Assembly: GCA_947462105.1 (NCBI GenBank)
Contig: CANHNJ010000001.1
Location: 124,001-188,000 of the forward strand
Length of the DNA stretch: 64,000 bases
Direction: 5' to 3'
DNA from: Alphaproteobacteria bacterium
Lineage (GTDB): Bacteria > Pseudomonadota > Alphaproteobacteria > Micropepsales > Micropepsaceae
Positions 57,369 to 64,000 of the stretch are shown piece by piece; position 1 is the first letter of the stretch; each line of letters begins with the position of its first letter. The notes below the pieces were generated by a model, which saw nothing but the letters and a program-made list of their open reading frames with translations, searched no databases and was not told the origin of the DNA. The position numbers and the translations under genes are program-made.

Positions 57369-58715
57369 ATGCAGATCACCCAGACGCTTTCCGAGGACCT
57401 TCGCCGCCAGTTCACCGTCACGGTGTCGGCCAGCGAGCTGGACAACCGCGTCACCAAGCGTCTTGAGGACATGAAGGGCAAGATCAACCTCAAGGGCTTC
57501 CGTCCCGGCAAGGCGCCGCTCTCCCACCTCAAGAAGCAGTTCGGCAAGTCCGTGCTGGGCGAGGTGGTCGAGGAGGCCGTCAGCGAAGGCAGCCAGAAGG
57601 CGATCACCGACAACGCCCTGAAGCCCGCCATCCAGCCGCGTGTCGAGCCGGTGGGTGACATCAATGCCGTCGTCGATGGCAATGCCGATCTCAGCTTCAC
57701 CGTCACCGTGGACCTGATGCCGGACTTCACCCCGACCGACGTCTCGACCCTGAAGGTAGAGAAGCTGGTCAGCGATGTCAGCGACGCCGAGATCGATGAG
57801 GCGGTCGAGCGCATCGCCAAGAATGTGCGCGGCCATGCCAAGCGCGCCGATGGCGAGCCCGCCCAGAAGGACGACATGGTCGTGATCGATTTCGTCGGCA
57901 GCGTTGATGCCGTCGAGTTCGAAGGCGGCACCGGCAACGATTTCAACCTCACGCTCGGCTCGGGCCAGTTCATCCCCGGCTTCGAGGACCAGCTCATCGG
58001 CGCCAAGGCCGGTGACAAGGTCGATGTGAAGGTGACGTTCCCCACCGAATATCATGCCGCCAACCTGGCCGGTAAGGACGCGCTGTTCGTCGTGACCGTC
58101 AAGGAAGTGCAGGCCCCCGAAGAAGCCAAGATCGACGACGCCCTGGCGCAGAAGCTGGGCCTGGACACCGTGGCGACGCTGCGTGACCGAGTCCGCGACC
58201 AGATCAAGAATGATTATGGCCAGGCCACCCGCATGCACCTGAAGCGCCGCATCCTGGATGCGCTGGACAAGGTGCATGACTTCGCGCTGCCGCCCGCGAT
58301 GGTGGAAGCCGAGTTCGGCGCCATCTGGGCCCAGGTCGAGGCCGAGCTGGCGCGCGAAGGCAAGACCGCCGCCGACGAGGGCAAGAGCGAGGACGAACTC
58401 AAGGCCGAGTACCGCAAGATCGCCGAGCGCCGCGTGCGCCTGGGCCTGGTGCTGGGCAAGCTGGGCGAGCAGAACGGCATCACCATCACCGGTGAGGAAG
58501 TGAACCGCGCCATCACCGAGCGTGCCCGCCAGTATCCGGGCCAGGAGCAGCAGGTGTTCCAGTATTACGCGCAGAACCAGCAGGCCCAGGCCGAGATCCG
58601 CGCCCCCCTGTTCGAGGACAAGGTGGTGGATTTCATTGCCGAGCTGGTCCAGGTCTCGGAGAAGAAGGTCGCCAAGGACGTTCTCTTCGCCGATCCGGAA
58701 GATGAAGTCGCCTAA
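57369..58715 (+). CDS. tig: Trigger factor
   Basis: Trigger factor is the ribosome-bound chaperone and prolyl isomerase. The 448 residues have the N-terminal ribosome-binding domain with the signature [17 protein letters not shown], the FKBP domain (about 150-245: [25 protein letters not shown]) and the C-terminal helical chaperone arms. The start at 57369 ([11 protein letters not shown]) has AGGA nine bases upstream. The order tig-clpP-clpX-lon is classical. Confidence 0.97.
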   Translation: MQITQTLSEDLRRQFTVTVSASELDNRVTKRLEDMKGKINLKGFRPGKAPLSHLKKQFGKSVLGEVVEEAVSEGSQKAITDNALKPAIQPRVEPVGDINAVVDGNADLSFTVTVDLMPDFTPTDVSTLKVEKLVSDVSDAEIDEAVERIAKNVRGHAKRADGEPAQKDDMVVIDFVGSVDAVEFEGGTGNDFNLTLGSGQFIPGFEDQLIGAKAGDKVDVKVTFPTEYHAANLAGKDALFVVTVKEVQAPEEAKIDDALAQKLGLDTVATLRDRVRDQIKNDYGQATRMHLKRRILDALDKVHDFALPPAMVEAEFGAIWAQVEAELAREGKTAADEGKSEDELKAEYRKIAERRVRLGLVLGKLGEQNGITITGEEVNRAITERARQYPGQEQQVFQYYAQNQQAQAEIRAPLFEDKVVDFIAELVQVSEKKVAKDVLFADPEDEVA

Positions 58716-58819
58716 GGCTTCGGCCCACGCCTCGTATTTGGCGGCAGCAACGCTATATTAAGCGGAACCGGCCAGTTTTCCGGTTACTGTCTGCTCACGA
58801 ATCAAAAGGCGCCCGTCCA

Positions 58820-59467
58820 ATGGCCTACGACAACAAGCCGCTCGAATTCTACAACAACACCCTGGTTCCCATGGTGGTGGAGCAGACCGCCCGCGGCGAG
58901 CGCGCCTTCGACATCTATTCCCGCCTGCTTAAGGAACGGCTGATCTTCATCACCGGGCCGATCGAGGATTACGGCGCCAGCCTGCTGACTGCCCAGCTTC
59001 TCTTCCTGGAGGCCGAAAACCCCAAGAAGGAAGTGCACATGTACATCAACTCGCCGGGCGGGCTGGTGACGGCGGGCATGGCGATCTACGACACCATGCA
59101 GTATGTGCGGCCCAAGATTCACACCTACTGCATTGGCCAGGCGGCTTCGATGGGCTCGCTGCTGCTTTGCGCCGGCGAGCAGGGCCATCGCTATGCCCTG
59201 CCCAACGCCCGGGTGATGGTGCACCAGCCCTCGGCCTCCTTCTACGGCCAGGCGGCCGACATCGCCCGCCACGCCCAGGAGATCGTCAAGCTGAAGCGGC
59301 GCCTGAACGAGATCTACGCCAAGCATACCGGCCAGTCGGTCGAAGCCATTGAAAAGCTTCTGGACCGCGATACCTACATGACGGGCGAGGAAGCCAAGGG
59401 CTTTGGCCTGATCGACAACGTCATGGAACGCCGGGCCGATGCCGGTGAAGCGGCGGATCAGGGCTGA
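58820..59467 (+). CDS. clpP: ATP-dependent Clp protease proteolytic subunit
   Basis: ClpP forms the tetradecameric serine protease chamber for ClpX and ClpA. The 215 residues have the triad S110 (GQAASMGS), H135 (VMVHQP) and D184 (LDRDTYM), with spacing as in Escherichia coli. The upstream 104-base gap holds a TATATT (58751-58756) and an ACCGG/CCGGT hairpin near 58766-58783, but no clear full promoter. The C-terminus is short and acidic. Confidence 0.98.
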   Translation: MAYDNKPLEFYNNTLVPMVVEQTARGERAFDIYSRLLKERLIFITGPIEDYGASLLTAQLLFLEAENPKKEVHMYINSPGGLVTAGMAIYDTMQYVRPKIHTYCIGQAASMGSLLLCAGEQGHRYALPNARVMVHQPSASFYGQAADIARHAQEIVKLKRRLNEIYAKHTGQSVEAIEKLLDRDTYMTGEEAKGFGLIDNVMERRADAGEAADQG

Positions 59468-59723
59468 AATCCGCCATTTCCGGGCTGACCCCGCTGGCGC
59501 AGTGGTCTTCCGGACCTGGCAAAAGTTCCCTTTTGCTCCGCGTTTTTAAGGGCTTGACCGGTTTTAAACAAATCTTGATCCGGCCAGCCTTAGCATGGTC
59601 GAATGTTGGGACGGCGGGGTGCTTCGGCTTCCGCCCATTGTGCAAAGCAGCAAACGCCTCCGCGTGGAAGCTGCCCCGCCCCGCGAAGGGGGCAAAAGGG
59701 TCGAAAGGGCCCGGTGGATAGAG
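59468..59723. other. 256-base gap between clpP and clpX
   Basis: No gene is recognisable. TTGACC near 59556 and TTGATC near 59576 are possible -35 elements without good -10 partners. The stretch from 59650 to 59715 is purine-rich and GC-rich. clpX could be partly transcribed from here. Confidence 0.35.
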
Positions 59724-60989
59724 ATGAGCAAGGCCAGCGGCGGCGAGTCGAAGAACACCCTCTACTGCTCTTTCTGCGGCAAGAGCCAGCATGAGGTGCG
59801 CAAGCTCATTGCGGGCCCGACCGTGTTCATCTGCGATGAATGCGTCGAACTCTGCATGGAAATCATCCGGGAGGAGAACAAGACCTCCTTCATGAAGTCC
59901 AAGGAGGGCGTGCCCACGCCCCAGGAAATCTTCAAGGTCCTTGACGACTATGTCGTCGGCCAGAGCCATGCCAAGATGGTGCTCTCGGTCGCGGTGCACA
60001 ATCACTACAAGCGCATCAATTCGTCCGGCAAGAACGGCGATGTCGAGCTGGCCAAGTCCAACATCATGCTGATCGGCCCCACCGGCTGCGGCAAGACGCT
60101 GCTGGCGCAGACGCTGGCGCGCATCCTGGACGTGCCCTTCACGATGGCCGACGCCACCACCCTGACCGAAGCGGGTTATGTCGGCGAGGACGTCGAGAAC
60201 ATCATTCTCAAGCTGCTGCAGGCCGCCGACTACAATGTCGAGCGGGCCCAGCGCGGCATCGTCTATATCGACGAAGTCGACAAGATCAGCCGCAAGTCGG
60301 ACAATCCCTCCATCACCCGCGACGTCTCGGGCGAAGGCGTGCAGCAGGCGCTGCTCAAGATCATGGAAGGCACCGTCGCCTCCGTGCCGCCCCAGGGTGG
60401 CCGCAAGCATCCGCAGCAGGAATTCCTGCAGGTCGACACGACCAACATCCTCTTCATCTGCGGCGGCGCCTTTGCCGGTCTCGACAAGATCATTGCCCAG
60501 CGCACCCAGGGTTCCTCGATGGGCTTCGGCTCCAACCCGAAGGGCCCCGACGAGCGCGGCACCGGCGAGCTGCTGCGCGAGGTCGAGCCCGAGGATCTGC
60601 TGAAGTTCGGCCTGATCCCGGAATTCATCGGCCGTCTGCCGGTCATGGCGACGCTGGGCGACCTGCAGGAGCAGGCTCTGATCGAGATCCTGACCCGCCC
60701 GAAGAACGCGCTGGCCAAGCAGTATATGCGCATGTTCGAGATGGAAGGCGTCAAGCTGCGCTTCCAGGAAGAGGCGCTGCACGCCATTTCCAAGCGCGCC
60801 ATCCAGCGCCGGACCGGTGCCCGTGGCCTGCGATCCATTCTGGAAGGCATCCTGCTGGAAACCATGTTCGAGCTGCCGACCCTGCAGGGTGTGCAGGAGG
60901 TCGTCATCACCGCCGATGTGGTCTATGGCAAGGCGCGCCCGCTTTATACCTATTCGGACAAGATCGAGGCCCAGAAGTCGGCTTCGTAA
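59724..60989 (+). CDS. clpX: ATP-dependent Clp protease ATP-binding subunit ClpX
   Basis: ClpX is the AAA+ unfoldase that feeds ClpP. The 421 residues begin with the C4 zinc domain (YCSFCGK ... [10 protein letters not shown]), then Walker A GPTGCGKT, pore-loop GYVGEDVEN, Walker [10 protein letters not shown] and the late [14 protein letters not shown] block with sensor arginine. The start at 59724 is the conserved MSKASGGE; the frame is open further upstream but without conserved sequence. Confidence 0.98.
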   Translation: MSKASGGESKNTLYCSFCGKSQHEVRKLIAGPTVFICDECVELCMEIIREENKTSFMKSKEGVPTPQEIFKVLDDYVVGQSHAKMVLSVAVHNHYKRINSSGKNGDVELAKSNIMLIGPTGCGKTLLAQTLARILDVPFTMADATTLTEAGYVGEDVENIILKLLQAADYNVERAQRGIVYIDEVDKISRKSDNPSITRDVSGEGVQQALLKIMEGTVASVPPQGGRKHPQQEFLQVDTTNILFICGGAFAGLDKIIAQRTQGSSMGFGSNPKGPDERGTGELLREVEPEDLLKFGLIPEFIGRLPVMATLGDLQEQALIEILTRPKNALAKQYMRMFEMEGVKLRFQEEALHAISKRAIQRRTGARGLRSILEGILLETMFELPTLQGVQEVVITADVVYGKARPLYTYSDKIEAQKSAS

Positions 60990-61087
60990 GCCGGGATCGG
61001 GCATTGCGACAGGGTTAAAGTTCCCGGCGTTTCCGCTTGCTTGCCTGTGCATGGCCAACGCCTTGCGATGCTTGCGTCAATCGCTGC

Positions 61088-61120
61088 CTTGAAACCTTTG
61101 TGCAAGCGGCCCACTTTATT
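61088..61120 (+). promoter_or_regulatory. Candidate heat-shock (RpoH) promoter of lon
   Basis: CTTGAAA (61088-61094), a 16-base spacer and CCACTTTATT (61111-61120) resemble the sigma-32 type promoter. It lies about 130 bases before the lon ATG, and lon is a usual RpoH target. Confidence 0.45.
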
Positions 61121-61249
61121 GTGTCCGGAGTCGGCCAAACCCTTCCGATCAAAGAAGGCAGGCGGCTTCTTCACCAACCTCTTCCGTGCCCAGGTGGGGC
61201 GGAAGGGCGGACATAGATACCCGGTTTTCTGGCCGGGCAGGAGCACGAC

Positions 61250-63694
61250 ATGGCGGACAATTCCGCGAAAGATTCCCCGAAGGACGCCTCCAAGGAGGTC
61301 ACGACCATCACCGCGCCGGTGCTGCCGCTGCGCGACATCGTCGTCTTCCCGCACATGATCGTGCCGCTCTTTGTCGGCCGCGAGAAATCGGTGCGCGCCC
61401 TTGAAGAGGTGATCAACGAGGAGGGGCAGATTCTCCTGCTGACCCAGAAGAACGCCGCCGAGGATGATCCCACCGCCGACGGGCTGCACACCATCGGCAC
61501 GATGGCGACCGTGCTGCAGCTCCTCAAGCTGCCGGACCAGACCGTTCGCGTGCTGGTCGAGGGCAAGTCGCGCGCGCTCGTGAAGGGCTTCACCGGCCGT
61601 ACCGAGTATTTCGAGGCCGAGCTGGAAAAGCTGCCCGAGGACGCGCCTGGCGCGCAGGAGACCGAGGCGCTGATGCGTACGGTCAAGACCAACTTCGAGC
61701 AGTACATCAAGCTCAACAAGAAGATCCCGTCCGAGACCCTGGCTGCCGTGGCCGGAATCGAGGATGCGGCCAAGCTTGCCGATACCGTCGCCTCGCATCT
61801 GTCGGTGAAGATCGGCGAGCGCCAGGCGTTGCTGGAAACGCTGAGCACCACCGAGCGGCTGGAGAAGATTCTCTCGCTGATCGAGGGCGAGATCGGCGTG
61901 CTGCAGGTCGAGCGCAAGATCCGCAGCCGCGTCAAGCGGCAGATGGAAAAGACCCAGCGCGAATATTACCTCAACGAGCAGTTGAAGGCGATCCAGAAGG
62001 AACTCGGCGAAGGCGACGAAGGCCGCGACGAGATGAACGATCTGGAAGACCGCATCCGCAAGACCAAGCTGTCCAAGGAAGCGCGCGAAAAGGCGCAGGC
62101 CGAGGTCAAGAAGCTGCGCTCGATGTCGCCCATGTCGGCGGAAGCCACAGTGGTGCGCAATTATCTCGACTGGCTGCTGTCCTTGCCGTGGGGCAAGAAG
62201 AGCAAGGTCCGCAAGGACATTGCCGGCGCCGAAGGCGTGCTCAACGACGATCACTATGGCCTGGACAAGGTCAAGGAACGCATCCTGGAATATCTCGCCG
62301 TGCAAAGCCGCGTCGGCAAGATGAAAGGGCCGATCCTGTGCCTGGTCGGCCCTCCGGGCGTCGGCAAGACCTCGCTGGGCAAGTCCATCGCCAAAGCGAC
62401 GGGCCGCGAGTTCGTGCGGATGTCGCTGGGCGGCATGCGCGACGAAGCGGAAATCCGCGGCCATCGCCGGACCTATATCGGCTCCATGCCGGGCAAGATC
62501 GTGCAGTCGCTGAAGAAGGCGAAGACGAGCAATCCGCTCTTCCTGCTGGACGAGATCGACAAGCTGGGCGCCGATTACCGCGGCGACCCGTCCTCGGCCC
62601 TGCTCGAAGTGCTGGACCCGGCGCAGAACGCCACCTTCAACGATCATTACCTGGAGGTCGATTTCGACCTGTCGGATGTGATGTTCGTCACCACGGCCAA
62701 CAGTCTGAACATGCCGCAGCCTTTGCTGGACCGCATGGAGGTGATCCGCATCGCCGGCTATACCGAGGATGAAAAGCTCGAGATCGCCAAGCGCCACCTG
62801 GTCCCCAAGGCGGTGGAGGAGCATGGCCTCAAGACCGAAGAATGGAAGATCACCGATGCCGGTCTGCGCGACCTGATCCGCTACTATTCGCGGGAAGCGG
62901 GCGTGCGCAACCTGGAGCGCGAGATCGCCAACCTGGCCCGCAAGGCGGTGAAGGAGATTCTCTCCACCAAGACCGTCGCGGTCGAGGTGACGCCAGACAA
63001 TCTGGGCACCTATGCCGGTGTTCGCCGCCATCGCTATGGCGAGATCGAGGGCGAGGACCAGGTCGGTGTCGTCACCGGGCTGGCCTGGACCGAGGTCGGC
63101 GGCGAGACGCTCACCATCGAAAGCGTCATGCTGCCGGGCAAGGGCCGTTTCCAGGCCACCGGCAAGCTGGGCGAAGTGATGAAGGAATCGATCGACGCGG
63201 CGCGGTCCTATGTCCGCTCCAAGGCGACCAGCTTCGGCATCGCGCCGCCCAAGTTCGAGAAGATCGACATCCATGTGCATGTGCCCGAAGGCGCCACGCC
63301 CAAGGATGGTCCCTCGGCGGGCCTGGCAATGGCCACCTCGATCATCTCGGTGCTCACCGGCATCCCGGTGCGCCGCGATGTGGCGATGACGGGCGAGATC
63401 ACCTTGCGCGGACGGGCGCTGCCCATCGGCGGCCTGAAGGAAAAACTGCTCGCGGCGCTGCGGGCGGGGATCAAGACGGTGATCATCCCGAAGGAGAATG
63501 AAAAGGACCTGGCCGAAGTGCCCGACAATGTGAAGAGCGGCATGACGATCGTGCCGGTCAGCCATGTCGGCGAAGTGCTCAAGGTCGCGCTGGTGCGCGA
63601 GCCCGAAGCCATCGACTGGGTGGAACCCGAGGCCCCGGTGCTACCCCGGGTGGCGCTGGACGAGGGCGACCCCGATCCGCTCGTGACCCACTAG
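61250..63694 (+). CDS. lon: ATP-dependent protease Lon
   Basis: Lon degrades misfolded and regulatory proteins. The 814 residues contain the LAN substrate-binding domain (about 20-215: [20 protein letters not shown]), AAA+ (about 330-520: Walker [19 protein letters not shown]) and the serine-lysine protease domain with S689 ([11 protein letters not shown]) and K732 (GLKEKLL). All essential residues are present. A short linker [12 protein letters not shown] precedes the LAN domain. A strong terminator follows. Confidence 0.98.
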   Translation: MADNSAKDSPKDASKEVTTITAPVLPLRDIVVFPHMIVPLFVGREKSVRALEEVINEEGQILLLTQKNAAEDDPTADGLHTIGTMATVLQLLKLPDQTVRVLVEGKSRALVKGFTGRTEYFEAELEKLPEDAPGAQETEALMRTVKTNFEQYIKLNKKIPSETLAAVAGIEDAAKLADTVASHLSVKIGERQALLETLSTTERLEKILSLIEGEIGVLQVERKIRSRVKRQMEKTQREYYLNEQLKAIQKELGEGDEGRDEMNDLEDRIRKTKLSKEAREKAQAEVKKLRSMSPMSAEATVVRNYLDWLLSLPWGKKSKVRKDIAGAEGVLNDDHYGLDKVKERILEYLAVQSRVGKMKGPILCLVGPPGVGKTSLGKSIAKATGREFVRMSLGGMRDEAEIRGHRRTYIGSMPGKIVQSLKKAKTSNPLFLLDEIDKLGADYRGDPSSALLEVLDPAQNATFNDHYLEVDFDLSDVMFVTTANSLNMPQPLLDRMEVIRIAGYTEDEKLEIAKRHLVPKAVEEHGLKTEEWKITDAGLRDLIRYYSREAGVRNLEREIANLARKAVKEILSTKTVAVEVTPDNLGTYAGVRRHRYGEIEGEDQVGVVTGLAWTEVGGETLTIESVMLPGKGRFQATGKLGEVMKESIDAARSYVRSKATSFGIAPPKFEKIDIHVHVPEGATPKDGPSAGLAMATSIISVLTGIPVRRDVAMTGEITLRGRALPIGGLKEKLLAALRAGIKTVIIPKENEKDLAEVPDNVKSGMTIVPVSHVGEVLKVALVREPEAIDWVEPEAPVLPRVALDEGDPDPLVTH

Positions 63695-63914
63695 AAGTTG
63701 AACAGGAGCGTTGGCCCGGAAAAGTGGAGTTCCGGTTTTGCGCAGGTCACGCGACCAAAACCTGAAGTGAGGGCCCGGAAGGAACTTCCGGGCCCTCATT
63801 TTTGGCCGATTTTCGCGTAAAAATCCGGATTTCAGCGGTTTTTCGCCTTGCCCGCCTGCATGCCCCCCCCCTAGAGTCCGGCCAGCAGGGAAGAATCACA
63901 ACAAGGAGCCATCC
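63695..63914. repeat. lon-hup intergenic region with repeat-like motif
   Basis: GCGTTGGCCCGGAAAAGTGG (63709-63728), followed by TTCCGGTTTT and CGACCAAAACC, resembles a dispersed intergenic element common in Rhizobiales-type genomes (the 'CCGGAAAAGTGG...CCGGTTTT' type). It is present once here. Downstream come the lon terminator and, near 63820-63900, the leader of the HU gene. Confidence 0.4.
63769..63803 (+). terminator. Rho-independent terminator of lon
   Basis: A perfect 13-bp stem GAGGGCCCGGAAG / CTTCCGGGCCCTC with a GAA loop is followed by ATTTTT. It stands 75 bases after the lon stop and before the HU gene. Confidence 0.9.
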
Positions 63915-64000
63915 GTGAACAAGAACGATCTGATCCAGAAGCTTGCGGATACGACTGGTCTGTCCAAGAACGACGCCGCCAAGGCGGTGGATGGCACCTT
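63915..64000 (+). CDS. hup: HU-family DNA-binding protein (partial, 5' end)
   Basis: The frame starts at GTG 63915 with AAGGAG six bases upstream and reads MNKNDLIQKLADTTGLSKND..., the N-terminus of an HU-family histone-like protein, before the window ends after about 28 codons. HU compacts DNA as a homodimer in most Alphaproteobacteria. Its place after lon is conserved in many proteobacteria (lon-hupB). Confidence 0.9.
   Translation, partial: MNKNDLIQKLADTTGLSKNDAAKAVDGT

Overview
The window is a GC-rich chromosomal segment of an alphaproteobacterium and is almost entirely housekeeping DNA. The evidence for the group is a B12-dependent ribonucleotide reductase (NrdJ) as the only reductase seen, a bacterial NDUFA12-type complex I subunit, an RNase E with a long acidic insertion inside its S1 domain, an IscR-SUF operon with a NifU-like scaffold, split glycine decarboxylase (GcvPA/GcvPB), a bactofilin-M23 peptidase pair, and the order rne / amidase / PBP1A / prfB. 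A genus cannot be assigned from the sequence alone. No insertion sequence, prophage, CRISPR array, toxin-antitoxin pair or rRNA was seen.

Layout. 1-3873: glycine cleavage operon gcvT(partial)-gcvH-gcvPA-gcvPB, meeting a pentapeptide-repeat protein tail to tail. 4407-8099: nrdJ (minus), with a 470-base upstream region carrying a strong NrdR box and a possible structured leader. 8572-10003: NDUFA12, MlaD and a DUF2155 protein. 10000-12935: aat and the aroQ-accB-accC operon (minus). 13004-14002: a ThiS-ThiG fusion. 14123-16291: a DsbA-like protein and an M48/TPR protease (minus). 16433-18195: a divergent gamma-glutamyltransferase-like lipoprotein and a GFA protein. 18248-26519: rne (minus), then amidase, PBP1A and prfB (plus); prfB keeps the classical programmed +1 frameshift. 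26616-29216: bactofilin, M23 peptidase and BCP peroxiredoxin (minus). 29407-35945: an AsmA/DUF3971 giant, tyrS, anmK and an alpha/beta hydrolase. 36184-43949: a ten-gene operon iscR, cysteine desulfurase, sufB, sufC, sufD, sufS, sufU-like, sufT-like, sufA-like, TfoX-like, with an IscR box over its promoter. 43946-50665: a GGDEF protein, a DEAD-box helicase, an M28 membrane peptidase and parE. 50783-54102: a membrane histidine kinase, then glnB-glnA (minus) with a sigma-54 promoter. 54329-57208: an aminotransferase, a candidate 37-codon ORF and the NAD(P)HX repair enzyme. 57248-64000: tRNA-Leu(TAG), tig, clpP, clpX, lon and the start of an HU gene, the classical proteostasis block.

The genes work together as standard modules: one-carbon metabolism, fatty-acid initiation, cell-wall synthesis and shape, Fe-S assembly under IscR, nitrogen assimilation under NtrC/sigma-54, and the Clp/Lon proteolysis set. 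I did not find a convincing undescribed multi-gene system. The items most worth a second look are local: a histidine kinase cut by an in-frame TGA with clear coding beyond it; a DEAD-box helicase whose coding frame runs upstream without any ATG/GTG/TTG but with an ideal Shine-Dalgarno before an ACG; the ThiS-ThiG fusion, which buries the ThiS Gly-Gly; the NrdR box and unexplained nrdJ leader; and five of ten convergent gene pairs that meet with no spacer, four of them sharing a palindromic stop (CTAG or TTAA).
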